From Microbispora sp. H13382 (GTDB taxonomy: Bacteria > Actinomycetota > Actinomycetes > Streptosporangiales > Streptosporangiaceae): a stretch of DNA of 64,000 nucleotides. Numbering within the stretch: the first letter of the stretch is position 1; every line of letters begins with the position of its first letter. Positions 24,735 to 33,694 of this stretch are shown piece by piece. The DNA lies in NCBI RefSeq assembly GCF_014161445.1, contig NZ_JABBXA010000007.1:248001-312000 (forward strand), read 5' to 3'. The notes beneath the pieces are model-generated. The model ran no database searches and was not told the DNA's origin. It saw only the letters and a list, made by a program, of their open reading frames with translations. The position numbers were made by a program, and so were the translations under genes.

Positions 24735-25754
24735 ATGCTGACCGACAGCCACGAGGCGTGGGCCGGCGAGGCCACCGGCCGGGGCTCGGCCGCGCCGATG
24801 CCGGGCAGGGCCGGCGCGGGCCCGGAGCGGGCCGGCGGCACGTCCCGGATCGTCGTGGCCGACGACGGGGTGGAGCTGTACGTCATGGTGGACGGCCCCG
24901 CCGGCGCCGAGACGACGATCGTCTTCTGCCACGGCCTGTCCTCGTGCCTGGACTGCTGGGAGAACCAGCGGACGGCCTTCGCCGGCAAAGCCCGTGTGGT
25001 GACGTACGACCAGCGTGGTCACAACCGGTCGGGCCGGGGCGTCGCGGGGTCGGCCACAATCGCGCAGCTCGGCCGCGATCTCCATCGGATCCTCGACGAG
25101 GTCGTCCCGGCGGGGCCGGTGGTCCTGGTGGGACACTCGATGGGCGGCATGACGATCATGGCGTTGGCACAGGCGCACCCGGAGCTGTTCGGCCGGCGGA
25201 TCACGGGCGTCGCGCTGCTGGCGACCTCGGCCGGCGGGCTGGACGGCGTCACCCTGGGCCTCCCGGCGTACGGCGCGCGGCTGCTGCGTCCGCTGGTGCC
25301 GGCGCTGCTCAGGCTGCTCGGCGACGACCCGCCCCGCCCCGGGCGCCACGCCGTGGACGAGATCGTGCACCTGCTGGTGCGGCGCTACTCCTTCACCTCC
25401 CAGGCGCCGTCGGACGTGCGGGAGGCCGCCGTCCGGCTCATCTGCTCCGCCCCCGCGCAGGTGTTCCGGGATTTCTACCCGGCCCTGATGGCGTACGACG
25501 GGTTCGCCGCGCTCGCGGCGCTGCGGGAGATCCCCACCCTGATCTTGGCCGGCGGCGACGACCTCGTCACGCCGGCCGGGCACAGCGAGGCGATCGCGCG
25601 CGCCCTGCCTTCGGCCCGCCTCGTGGTGCTGCCGGAGACCGGCCACAACCTGATGCTCGAACGGCCTTTGAGCGTCAACGCCGCGCTCGGCCGCCTGCTC
25701 CGCCTGGTCGCCCGGCCAGAACCGGCTCTTCGCGAACTGTCCGCCGTCTGCTGA
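24735..25754 (+). CDS. Alpha/beta hydrolase, soluble
   Basis: A 339-residue hydrolase. The ATG at 24735 has GAAGGAGG six bases upstream. The first 35 residues are low complexity. The fold shows the oxyanion HGLSS block, nucleophile Ser135 in GHSMGG, an acid in LAGGDDLVTP and the His in ETGHNLMLE. The lid region is Leu/Pro/Arg rich. It resembles esterase/haloperoxidase-like alpha/beta hydrolases; within a signalling cluster it could play the part that RsbQ plays for RsbP (a hydrolase that provides a signal to a stress kinase), which is only a suggestion. DUF5999 and an RsbW-like ATPase follow on the same strand. Confidence 0.85.
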   Translation: MLTDSHEAWAGEATGRGSAAPMPGRAGAGPERAGGTSRIVVADDGVELYVMVDGPAGAETTIVFCHGLSSCLDCWENQRTAFAGKARVVTYDQRGHNRSGRGVAGSATIAQLGRDLHRILDEVVPAGPVVLVGHSMGGMTIMALAQAHPELFGRRITGVALLATSAGGLDGVTLGLPAYGARLLRPLVPALLRLLGDDPPRPGRHAVDEIVHLLVRRYSFTSQAPSDVREAAVRLICSAPAQVFRDFYPALMAYDGFAALAALREIPTLILAGGDDLVTPAGHSEAIARALPSARLVVLPETGHNLMLERPLSVNAALGRLLRLVARPEPALRELSAVC

Positions 25755-25772
25755 GGGATCGAGGTGACACGC

Positions 25773-25967
25773 ATGTGCCCACACACCCCGCCGTGCCCGC
25801 CCGCGTACGCCCCCGACCACGACGCCGCCCGTCTCGTGGCCTTCCACCCCGAGCAGGGGTGGGGGCTGCTCTGCAACGGTGTCGTCGTGTTCGAGGACAC
25901 CGGCGAACTCCTGCCCGACGGCCGGAGCCTGCTCCCACACCGGGCCTGCTGTGCACAGGCCGCGTGA
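25773..25967 (+). CDS. DUF5999 family small protein
   Basis: A 64-residue protein with four Cys residues: MCPHTPPCP near the start, LLCNGVVVFEDTGELLPDG in the middle and ACC at the end. This is the DUF5999 pattern that is widespread in actinomycetes; function is unknown, and the Cys/His arrangement suggests metal or redox binding. The ATG at 25773 is chosen over the GTG at 25764 because GAGG sits 8 bases upstream. It lies 18 bp after the hydrolase gene, so they are probably co-transcribed. Confidence 0.85.
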   Translation: MCPHTPPCPPAYAPDHDAARLVAFHPEQGWGLLCNGVVVFEDTGELLPDGRSLLPHRACCAQAA

Positions 25968-25971
25968 GTTC

Positions 25972-26502
25972 ATGGGCGTGACCACGCTCGTCCCCATGGC
26001 GCGGCGGCCGGACGGCGCCTTGCCGGGGGAACGGCTCCCGGCGGCGCCGGACGACGTAACGGACGACGGCATGCCGAAGGCCCGCCGGGCCTCCTGGGTC
26101 CTCCCCACCGACGGGTCCTCAACGGGCCGGGCGCGCCGGTTCGTCCGCGCCGCGCTGCGCGATTGGGCGGGCAGCGCGGACGGCGAGGTGCCCGATGTGG
26201 CCGAACTGCTCGTCAGTGAGCTGGTCGCCAACGTCCTGGGACATGGTCGGGGGGAGCCGATCCTCACGCTCCTGCTGCGGGACGGCGTCCTGCGGTGCGA
26301 GGTCGAGGACGAGGCCCGCGTTCCGCTGCGGGCCCGCGACAGGTCACCGGACGACGAGGGCGGCCGGGGCCTGCTGATCGTCGAATCCCTGTCCCGCGAC
26401 TGGGGCGTGCGCCCGACGCGCAGGGGAAAGGCCGTCTGGTTCGAGCTGGCGGTGCCGCTCTGGGCGACGCGACGGGGCGAAGACCGGCGGGAGAGGCACT
26501 AG
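25972..26502 (+). CDS. RsbW-like ATP-binding protein (anti-sigma factor type)
   Basis: About 176 residues. After a 40-residue variable N-terminus, the chain matches HATPase_c_2 proteins: SELVANVLGHG is the N box and DDEGGRGLLIVESL the glycine-rich G box. No membrane or phosphatase domain is present. Such soluble proteins bind sigma or anti-anti-sigma factors, but many actinomycete members lack known partners. It begins 4 bp after the DUF5999 stop and so is part of that operon. Its stop overlaps the stop of the next, opposite gene (CTAG). Confidence 0.82.
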   Translation: MGVTTLVPMARRPDGALPGERLPAAPDDVTDDGMPKARRASWVLPTDGSSTGRARRFVRAALRDWAGSADGEVPDVAELLVSELVANVLGHGRGEPILTLLLRDGVLRCEVEDEARVPLRARDRSPDDEGGRGLLIVESLSRDWGVRPTRRGKAVWFELAVPLWATRRGEDRRERH

Positions 26503-26666
26503 TCCCAGTGAGGGGGGCGTTCCTCCAGCAGGCGGGAGACGTTGGAGTCAGAGCGCCATTCGCCCCACCCGAGATCGGTGTCGTCGCTCGTCTGGTCAGG
26601 CAGCACCGGCAGCCCCTCGTCGAAGAGGTCCACCGGACGCATGTCATCCGGATGCTGCGCACTCAC
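26499..26666 (-). CDS. Small conserved actinomycete protein ending RPPHWD
   Basis: A 55-residue acidic protein with MRPVDLFDEGLPVLP, DDTDLGWGEW and the terminal RPPHWD. I recall many actinomycete proteins with this ending and the DDTDxGWGE motif; none has a function known to me. GTG 26666 is chosen as start, with ATG 26642 as the alternative. Its stop and that of the RsbW-like gene share the sequence CTAG. Confidence 0.72.
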   Translation of the reverse strand: MSAQHPDDMRPVDLFDEGLPVLPDQTSDDTDLGWGEWRSDSNVSRLLEERPPHWD

Positions 26667-26870
26667 GCACCCAATGCTACTGGCATCGCCGCGTGCCGTG
26701 GAGCCGGTGCGGCCACCGTGGGCGGCGCGCCGGGCTCCTTCCCCGGAGGGGAGATTTCGCCCGTCTCGCCGCCGGGCAAAGGTCACGCTCGTACCACCAG
26801 ACAGCCAACCGCACCCAAAGGTACGATGCGGGAGCAGGGAGCACGCCGGACGAACCCCCCGTGAGGCGGC

Positions 26871-28979
26871 ATGGCAACGCCAGCAGGATGGCGGCAAGAG
26901 GGCAACCTGCCCGTGGAGCTGACCAGCTTCGTCGGGCGGACGCGATTGCTCGCGTCACTCAGACAGAGACTGCAGGAGCACCGGCTGGTCACCGTCACGG
27001 GCATCGGCGGGGTCGGCAAGTCCCGCACGGCGCTGCGTCTCGCGCACCAGGTGCGGCGGCAGTTCCGGGACGGCGTCTGGTACGTCGACCTGGCCCGGCT
27101 GCAGGACCCGGCGATGGTGTACCACACGATCACGGCCGCGCTCGGCATCGCCGACCAGTCGCCGCGTGAGGGCTCCGACACCCTCACCGAGTGGCTCGCC
27201 GACCGGGAGCTCCTGCTCATCCTGGACACCTGCGAGCACCTGGTCGACGCGTGCGCCCGGCTCACCCAGGACCTGCTCGGCACGGCGCCGCACCTGCGCA
27301 TCCTCGCGACGAGCCGGCGGTCTCTGAACGCGCCGGGCGAGTACACGGCCGCCGTGCCACCGCTGTCGGTGCCCGGCGACAACCCCTCGGAGAGCCCGTT
27401 CACCAACGAGGCCGTCGAGCTGTTCGGCGCGCGGGCCTCCGCCGTCGTGCCCGACTTCGTGGTGGACGAGGACAACATCACGGCCGTCGCCGAGCTGTGC
27501 CGCCGCCTCGACGGGATCCCCCTGGCCATCGAGCTGGCCGCCGTACGCCTGCGCACGCTGTCGGTCGAGCAGATCCTCGCCCTGCTCGCCGACCGGTTCA
27601 GCCTGCTCGCCGGGGCCAGCCGTACGGCGCTGCCGCGGCACCAGACGCTCCGCGCGGCGATCGGCTGGAGCCACGAGCTGTGCGAGCCGGCCGAGCGGCT
27701 GTTGTGGGCGCGGCTGTCGGTGTTCGCCGGCGACTTCGAGCTGGACGGAGCCCGGCAGGTCTGCGCCGGCGACGCCCTGCCCTCCGAGCGGATCCTCGAC
27801 GTGATCGGCGGCCTGGTCGACAAGTCGGTCCTGCTGAGCTTCCCCACCCCGGCGGGCCAGCGCTACCGGCTGATCGACACGCTGCGGCAGTACGGCGGCG
27901 AGTGGCTGGACAAGCTCGGCGAGACGCAGGACCTGCGGCGCCGCCACCGCGACTACTACCTCCAGCTCGCCGAGCGCAGCGAGCACTCGTGGTCGGGCCC
28001 GCGCCAGGTCCACTGGTACACGCGGATGCGCCAGGAGCACGACAACATCCGCGTCGCGCTCGACTTCTGCCTGTCGACTCCGGGCGAGGAGCGCGTCGGC
28101 CTGGAGCTGCTGTCGGCCCTGTGGTTCCTGTGGGTCGCCTGCGGTTTCGCCCGCGAGGGCGTGGTCTACCTGGACCGCGCGCTCAAGGCCAGCCCCTCGC
28201 CGAGCAAGGAGCGCTGCAAGGCCCTGTGGGTGCTGGCCTACATCCGCAGCGCCCAGGGCGACATGGCGGGCGCGCTCGGCGCGGCCGAGCAGTGCAGCAC
28301 CGACGCGGTACGCGTGGGCGACTCGGGCGCGGTGCTGCTCGCGACCAAGATGCAGGGCACCGCGGCCATGCTGCAGGGCGACGCGAAGAAGGCCACCGCG
28401 CTGCTCGGCGTCGCGATCGAGTTCCACCGCGGCGGACGGGAGCTGAACCCGGGCCTGCTGCCGGCGATCGTCGAGCTGTCCATGGTGCTGCTCGCGCAGG
28501 GCGAGTTCGCGGAGGCGGAGACGCTGCTGGTCGACTGCCTGCAGGTCTGCCAGGAACGCGGTGAGCTGTGGCTGCGCTCCTACGCCTGGTACGTCTCCTC
28601 CCTGGTGCACCGGGCCACCGGCCGGCGCGACGAGGCGCTGGTGGCGTGCAAGGAGTCGCTGCGCATCAAGCGGCACTTCCACGACGTGCTCGGCATCGTC
28701 CTGTGCGTGGACAACCTCGCCACGCTGAGCCTGGAGGCCGGCGACCCGGAGCGGACGGCGGTCCTTCTCGGGGCGGCCCAGGCCAACTGGCGGACCTTCG
28801 GGCTGCCGCAGTTCGGGTCGCCTTTCTTCACCACCGAGCACGAACAGTGCGTCAAGGAGTGCAAGAAGCTGATCGGCGACGCCGCCTACGAGGAGGCCTA
28901 CACCGTCGGAGCCCGGTACAGCCTGGGCGACCTCGTCGAGTACGCGCTGGACGATCTCGACGACTTCCACCTGGACTGA
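26871..28979 (+). CDS. STAND-type NTPase with TPR region, no DNA-binding domain
   Basis: A 702-residue signalling ATPase. An NB-ARC-like core begins at ELTSFVGR with Walker A GIGGVGKS (Lys50), Walker B LLLILDTCEHL (Asp119) and the sensor LATSRRSL. GIPLAIELAA and the winged-helix region follow, then TPR-like helical repeats from about 370 to 690. Relatives usually carry a SARP/BTAD domain in front or a LuxR helix-turn-helix behind; this one has neither, so it would act by protein contact. TACGAT at 26822 could be its -10. The ligand sensed by the repeats is unknown. Confidence 0.87.
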   Translation: MATPAGWRQEGNLPVELTSFVGRTRLLASLRQRLQEHRLVTVTGIGGVGKSRTALRLAHQVRRQFRDGVWYVDLARLQDPAMVYHTITAALGIADQSPREGSDTLTEWLADRELLLILDTCEHLVDACARLTQDLLGTAPHLRILATSRRSLNAPGEYTAAVPPLSVPGDNPSESPFTNEAVELFGARASAVVPDFVVDEDNITAVAELCRRLDGIPLAIELAAVRLRTLSVEQILALLADRFSLLAGASRTALPRHQTLRAAIGWSHELCEPAERLLWARLSVFAGDFELDGARQVCAGDALPSERILDVIGGLVDKSVLLSFPTPAGQRYRLIDTLRQYGGEWLDKLGETQDLRRRHRDYYLQLAERSEHSWSGPRQVHWYTRMRQEHDNIRVALDFCLSTPGEERVGLELLSALWFLWVACGFAREGVVYLDRALKASPSPSKERCKALWVLAYIRSAQGDMAGALGAAEQCSTDAVRVGDSGAVLLATKMQGTAAMLQGDAKKATALLGVAIEFHRGGRELNPGLLPAIVELSMVLLAQGEFAEAETLLVDCLQVCQERGELWLRSYAWYVSSLVHRATGRRDEALVACKESLRIKRHFHDVLGIVLCVDNLATLSLEAGDPERTAVLLGAAQANWRTFGLPQFGSPFFTTEHEQCVKECKKLIGDAAYEEAYTVGARYSLGDLVEYALDDLDDFHLD

Positions 28980-29017
28980 CCGGGCCCCGGATCAACCGGC
29001 GGGGGTCCCGGCAGAGA

Positions 29018-29983
29018 TCACTGCCACGCGCCGACGTACCGTGAGCTGGTCAGCGAGTAGTCCACGCTGCCGCTGATCCAGTACTTCAGGCCGTTCACGT
29101 ACGCGTCGACCGCGGGCGAGCCGAGCGCCTCGGTGGCCGGGGTGAGCGCCGCCATCGCGGCCACCGCCTCGTCGCGCATCGCGCCGATCCGGTCCATCGC
29201 CTCCTGGACCGTGCAGCCGGTGTGCCCGACGAGCACGCTGACGAGGTTGTTGCGGATGTTCGCCTCACCCCGCTCCTTGGCGTACGAGATGAGGTCGTTG
29301 TCCCAGACGACCACGTCGTTGGCGTGCTCGGTCATCTCGTGCACGACCGGGTCGCGCCACTCGTCCACGGTGAGGCGGACCTCGGCGGCCACGTCGATCA
29401 GGGCGAAGACGGTCAGCATCGCGCCGGTCCTGCGGCGCATGAAGATGTAGTCGTCGATCGTGGGGACGACGTCGTCCTCCCGGTTGGCGGCCTCCCACAC
29501 CTGCGCGAACAGGTAGTCCTTGGTCATCGCGCACCAGCGGTCGAGCTGGTCGGCGGTGGCGTGGGCGGCGATCCTGGTCCTGATGTCGAGCAGCGCCCGG
29601 GCGAAGACGTTGTCGACCGGTTCCGCGTGCTCCTCGACGACGCCGTAGAGCTGGGGCAGGGCCCGGGCGATCTCGGCCGCCCGCCGGTCCGACTCGCAGT
29701 AGGCGTCGTCGAACGCGAACAGCCACACGCACCAGTCCGTGACGAGCTGGCACAGCTCCCGGGAGGCGTACGGGTAGGTCCGGGCACCGAGCCATCCGTA
29801 GTGGGCGAGCCGGAAACGCTCGAACTGGTCGTCGTCGGCGATCATACCGGAGGCGGCCAGCCAGGCCAGCGTGTCCCGGTTCACCTCGTCGACGTGCGGG
29901 TTCACCGCACTCGGGAAGGGGCAGGTGAGGGAGGGAAGGCGGAGGGGGCGCCCGCTGAGGGAATCCGCTTTCGCAGTAGCCAT
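29018..29983 (-). CDS. Class I terpene synthase (bacterial sesquiterpene-type cyclase)
   Basis: A 321-residue cyclase with complete metal-binding motifs: the aspartate-rich DDAYCE (Asp92-Glu97) and the NSE triad NDLISYAKE (Asn229, Ser233, Glu237). The pyrophosphate sensor Arg183 lies 46 residues before the NSE triad, as expected, and an RY pair (315-316) closes the active site. Length and the absence of a second domain fit a sesquiterpene or small diterpene synthase using farnesyl or geranylgeranyl diphosphate. No P450 or prenyl transferase lies beside it. An ankyrin-repeat gene is 85 bp upstream on the same strand. The product cannot be predicted from the sequence by eye. Confidence 0.92.
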   Translation of the reverse strand: MATAKADSLSGRPLRLPSLTCPFPSAVNPHVDEVNRDTLAWLAASGMIADDDQFERFRLAHYGWLGARTYPYASRELCQLVTDWCVWLFAFDDAYCESDRRAAEIARALPQLYGVVEEHAEPVDNVFARALLDIRTRIAAHATADQLDRWCAMTKDYLFAQVWEAANREDDVVPTIDDYIFMRRRTGAMLTVFALIDVAAEVRLTVDEWRDPVVHEMTEHANDVVVWDNDLISYAKERGEANIRNNLVSVLVGHTGCTVQEAMDRIGAMRDEAVAAMAALTPATEALGSPAVDAYVNGLKYWISGSVDYSLTSSRYVGAWQ

Positions 29984-30068
29984 CCGACAAGCATGGTCCT
30001 ACCGGTTGGACGACGCCAGACCTCCCCTAATTACGGACACACCAGTCAGCCGGGTCGGCTCGGCCGGT

Positions 30069-30461
30069 TCAGCCCTCCAGAAGCGTGACGATCTCCGCGT
30101 CCCCGAACATGCGTGCGGCGTCGACGGCCGACGGCGTCCCGGCGTAGCGGTCGGCTCCCAGCTCCAGCAACGCCCGCACCACCTCGGGCTCCTTCTTGAA
30201 CACCGCCCCGGCGAGCGGGGTCTGCCCGCGGTCGTTGGCGAGATCCGGGTCCGCGCCCCGCTCGCCCAGGGCGCGGACCGTGGCCGCGTGCCCGTGGTAG
30301 GCCGCCAGCATGAGCAGGGTGTCGCCCTTCTGGTTGCGCAGGTTCACCGGCACGCCCGCGTCGACGTAGGCGCACAGCGCCTCGGCCCGCCCCGACCTCG
30401 CGAGGTCGAAAAGCCTGGTGGCGAACTCCTCCAGCTCCGGGTCCGGGTCCATGTTCCCCAT
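30069..30461 (-). CDS. Ankyrin-repeat protein
   Basis: A 130-residue soluble protein with three to four ankyrin repeats (NLRNQKGDTLLMLAAYHGHAA, LANDRGQTPLAGAVFKKEP and a last partial unit). It resembles the small ankyrin proteins found near catalases in actinomycetes, which are protein-binding adaptors. TACCGT six bases before ATG 30461 suggests a leaderless message. It is upstream of, and co-oriented with, the terpene synthase; co-transcription is possible. Confidence 0.87.
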   Translation of the reverse strand: MGNMDPDPELEEFATRLFDLARSGRAEALCAYVDAGVPVNLRNQKGDTLLMLAAYHGHAATVRALGERGADPDLANDRGQTPLAGAVFKKEPEVVRALLELGADRYAGTPSAVDAARMFGDAEIVTLLEG

Positions 30462-30578
30462 AGTCCAACGGTAGGGTCGCCGCTACCGCCCCTGCAGCGA
30501 GCACGGTGTCGAGCACGGAATCGACCGGGGATCCCGTAGGTTCAGTAGGTAAAGACTTCGTGAGAAAGGCTGGGACAC

Positions 30579-31484
30579 GTGTCCGACCCCACGGATCTCT
30601 ATCGGCTCGACGGGGACCTGCCCGAGCTGACCGATCCGGTGCTGCTCTACCACTTCGAGGGGTTCGTCGACGCCGGTGCCGCCGGGCGGCTGGCCCTGGG
30701 GCACCTCCTCGCCGAACTGGAGCACCGGGTCATCGCGACCTTCGACGTGGACCGGCTGATCGACTACCGGTCACGCCGCCCGCCGATGACCTTCGACACC
30801 GATCACTGGAGTGACTACGACACTCCTGAGCTCGCCGTCTACCTGACCAAGGACGTCACCGGCACGCCGTTCCTCATCATGAGCGGCCCGGAGCCGGACC
30901 GGGAGTGGGAGCTGTTCACCGAGGCCGTCGGCATGCTGGTGACCCGGCTCAACGCCGGCAGGCTCGTGACCGTGCACGGGATCCCGATGGGCGTCCCGCA
31001 CACCCGGCCGCTCGGCCTGACGGCCCACGCCACGCGTCCCGACCTCGTGCACGGGCAGACCAGCCCGTTCGGCAAGGTCCGCGTGCCGGGGAGCCTCGCC
31101 GCGCTCATCGAGTTCCGCCTCGGGGCCAAGGGCCACGACGCGCTCGGCTACGCGATCCACGTGCCCCACTACCTCGCCCAGGCGGAGTATCCGCAGGCCG
31201 CGGTGACGGCGCTGGAGGCCGTCACCCGGGGCACCGGGCTGGTGTTCCCCATGGACGCCCTCAGGGACGCGGCCGACAAGACCAACACCGAGATCGAGGA
31301 GCAGATCGCGGCGTCCGAGGAGCTGGCCGGCGCGATCCGCGGCCTGGAGCAGCAGTACGACGCGTTCCAGTCAGGCGCCGAACGGGAGAGCCTGCTGGCC
31401 GAGGAGACGCAGATGCCCACCGGTGACGAACTCGCCGCCCAGTTCGAGGCGTTCCTCGCCGAGCGGGACGACCGCGACGGCTGA
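30579..31484 (+). CDS. PAC2 family protein (proteasome assembly chaperone-like)
   Basis: A 301-residue PAC2 protein: WDxxxD-type N-terminal core (LLYHFEGFVDAGAAG), FDVDRLIDYRSRRPPM, and the GxPMGVPHTRPL block are typical of actinobacterial members. The C-terminal 60 residues form an acidic coiled region. Relatives occur in actinobacteria with proteasomes and are proposed assembly or quality-control factors; direct proof is lacking. GTG 30579 follows GAGAAAGG. Confidence 0.88.
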   Translation: MSDPTDLYRLDGDLPELTDPVLLYHFEGFVDAGAAGRLALGHLLAELEHRVIATFDVDRLIDYRSRRPPMTFDTDHWSDYDTPELAVYLTKDVTGTPFLIMSGPEPDREWELFTEAVGMLVTRLNAGRLVTVHGIPMGVPHTRPLGLTAHATRPDLVHGQTSPFGKVRVPGSLAALIEFRLGAKGHDALGYAIHVPHYLAQAEYPQAAVTALEAVTRGTGLVFPMDALRDAADKTNTEIEEQIAASEELAGAIRGLEQQYDAFQSGAERESLLAEETQMPTGDELAAQFEAFLAERDDRDG

Positions 31485-31545
31485 GCGCCGGGGAACCGCG
31501 AACGGCGCCCCCTGAGCATCCGAATAAAAAGGACCACCTCCCTCC

Positions 31546-32625
31546 ATGTCGCTCTCCGACGCCCCCGAAATCCGTGTCGGACTGGCCGGTTTCGGTCCGG
31601 CCGGATCCTTCTTCCACGCGCCGTTGATCGCCGCCACGCCGGGACTGCGCCTGACCGCCGTCGTCACCCGCGACCCGGCCAGAGCCGAGCGCGTCCGCGC
31701 GGACCATCCCGGTGCGGACGTCGTCCCGGCCGCGCAGGCCCTGTGGGACCGCTGCGATCTCGTGGTGATCGCGACGCCGAACCGCACCCACGTGCCGCTG
31801 GCGGCCGAGGCGCTGAAGGCCGGTCTTCCCGTGGTCGTCGACAAGCCGCTGGCCGGCACCGCCGCCGAGGCTCGCGACCTCGTACGGCTCGCGCGCGACC
31901 ACGGGCTGATGCTGACGGTCTTCCAGAACAGGCGCTGGGACGGCGACTTCCTGACGCTGCGCCGGCTGCTGCCCGAGCTGGGCGAGGTCCACCGGTTCGA
32001 GTCGCGGTTCGAGCGGTGGCGGCCGGCGCCCAAGGGCGGCTGGCGCGAGTCGGGCGGCCCCGAGGAGATCGGCGGCACCCTCTACGACCTCGGCAGCCAC
32101 CTGGTGGACCAGGCGCTGCGGCTGTTCGGGCCGGTCTCCCACGTGTACGCGGAGACCGACGTCAGGCGGGCCGGGGTGCGCAACGACGACGACGCGTTCG
32201 TCGCGCTGACCCACCGGAACGGGACCCGGTCTCACCTGTGGATGAGCGCGGTCGCCGCGAACCTCGGCCCGAGGTTCCGGGTGCTCGGCTCCCGCGCGTC
32301 GTACGTCAAGTGGGGACTGGACCCGCAGGAGGAGCGCCTGCGCGCGGGCGAGCGCCCGGGCGGGGGCCCCGGCGAGGAGGCGGGCTGGGGCGCCGAGCCC
32401 TCCGAGCACTGGGGCACGCTGGGGGTGGAGGGCGACGCCCGCCAGGTCCGCACCGAACCCGGGGCGTACCAGCGGTTCTACGAGGGCGTCGTGGCCTGCC
32501 TGCGGGATGGCGCCGCGCCCCCGGTCGAGCCGGACGACGCGGCCGAGACCATCGCCGTCCTCGAGGCCGCGGTCCTGTCGGCCACCCGCGGCCAGGTGGT
32601 GCCCCTCCCTCAGCGGGAGGAGTAG
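31546..32625 (+). CDS. Gfo/Idh/MocA family NAD(P)-dependent oxidoreductase
   Basis: A 359-residue dehydrogenase. An N-terminal Rossmann fold (GLAGFGPAGSFFHAPLI) is followed by ATPNRTHVPLA and the family's substrate-site motif in the form DKPLAGT (usually EKP). The C-terminal domain begins FQNRRWDGDFLTLRRLL and contains the GGTLYDLGSHLVDQAL block with the conserved Asp and His. It should oxidise a sugar or polyol at a hydroxyl group. It starts 61 bp after the PAC2 gene and may be read through from it. Confidence 0.9.
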   Translation: MSLSDAPEIRVGLAGFGPAGSFFHAPLIAATPGLRLTAVVTRDPARAERVRADHPGADVVPAAQALWDRCDLVVIATPNRTHVPLAAEALKAGLPVVVDKPLAGTAAEARDLVRLARDHGLMLTVFQNRRWDGDFLTLRRLLPELGEVHRFESRFERWRPAPKGGWRESGGPEEIGGTLYDLGSHLVDQALRLFGPVSHVYAETDVRRAGVRNDDDAFVALTHRNGTRSHLWMSAVAANLGPRFRVLGSRASYVKWGLDPQEERLRAGERPGGGPGEEAGWGAEPSEHWGTLGVEGDARQVRTEPGAYQRFYEGVVACLRDGAAPPVEPDDAAETIAVLEAAVLSATRGQVVPLPQREE

Positions 32626-32743
32626 CCACCGGGCCGCCGCGGCCCTGTTCCTCACGGCCGGCAACCACGTCACCGGCCAGGTCGTCACGGTCGACGGGCG
32701 GGGAGACCCTCGTCCGACCCGGGCCCCGTCCACGTCATCGCTG

Positions 32744-33541
32744 TCAGTCGCGCAGGCGGCCGCGCAGTGCCTCGGTGTCGGTGTCCGTCCAGCCGTGGGT
32801 GCGCAGCCAGCCGAGGGCGCCGCCGAACCGGGCGTCCAGCGTCGTCAGGAACTGGTCCATGTACTCCGGCCGCGGCAGGTGGCTGTCGGCCGGCTTCGCG
32901 TCGAGGTCCGCGCGGTAGGTGTGGCTGGCGCGCAGCCGGGCGAGGATGCCCTCCAGACGTTCGCCGGTGGCGACGTAGTCCTCGATGATCGCCTCCCGGG
33001 TGGCGCCCGCCACGGCGAGCGCCAGGGCGCAGACCACGCCGGTGCGGTCCTTGCCCGCCGCACAGTGCACCACGGCCATGCCGTCGTCACGGGCGAGCAC
33101 GCGCAGGGCGGTCACCACGGAGTCGGGCCGATCGCGCAGGTAGCCGTAGTAGTAGCCGGTCACGCGGAGCTCGGCCAGGTCCTTCTCGTCGCGCTCCCCC
33201 TGCCACGGCAGCGCCCTGTCGTCGACGGTGTCGGCCTCGACGTCGGTGAGGCGCCCGCCCTCCGCGAACAGGCTGTGGTGGTGGATGCCGACCTCCGGCA
33301 GCAGGGTCAGCGGGCCGGGCCCCTCCAGGCGTACCTCGGTCTCCGATCGCAGGTCGACCACGTGCCGCAGCTTGAGGTCGCCCACGAGCAGCGCGACGTC
33401 ATCCTCGGTCAGGCCCTGCAGGTTGTCGGCCCGCAGGATCCGGCCGGACACCGTGGTCCCGCCGTCCGCGGTCGGCAGACCCCCGAGGTCGCGTACGTTA
33501 GCCGCGCCTCGCAGCACAATCCAACGCTCGTATGCATTCAT
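32744..33541 (-). CDS. Tyrosine-protein phosphatase (PtpB/IphP-like)
   Basis: A 265-residue phosphatase. The P-loop HCAAGKDRTG gives nucleophile Cys160 and Arg166; the N-terminal RGAANVRDLGGLPT and DLRSETEV blocks are typical of the Y_phosphatase3 family to which mycobacterial PtpB belongs. The extra Lys in the P-loop suggests dual action on phosphotyrosine and phosphoinositides, as known for that family. ATG 33541 is used instead of an in-frame longer start because it begins at the conserved domain. It is a single gene. Confidence 0.9.
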   Translation of the reverse strand: MNAYERWIVLRGAANVRDLGGLPTADGGTTVSGRILRADNLQGLTEDDVALLVGDLKLRHVVDLRSETEVRLEGPGPLTLLPEVGIHHHSLFAEGGRLTDVEADTVDDRALPWQGERDEKDLAELRVTGYYYGYLRDRPDSVVTALRVLARDDGMAVVHCAAGKDRTGVVCALALAVAGATREAIIEDYVATGERLEGILARLRASHTYRADLDAKPADSHLPRPEYMDQFLTTLDARFGGALGWLRTHGWTDTDTEALRGRLRD

Positions 33542-33694
33542 CCTGCCGAGCCTATCCGTCCCTCTATGACGGAAAGATGAGTGCAGAGTGAAGGTCTGCA
33601 CCCGCTGTCGCATCGATACCGCTACATGTCTCAAGGTCCCTTCCGCACCTGAGGAGGCTCGAGCACCGCGCCCGCGGCGGTCGCGAGCGTCGGG

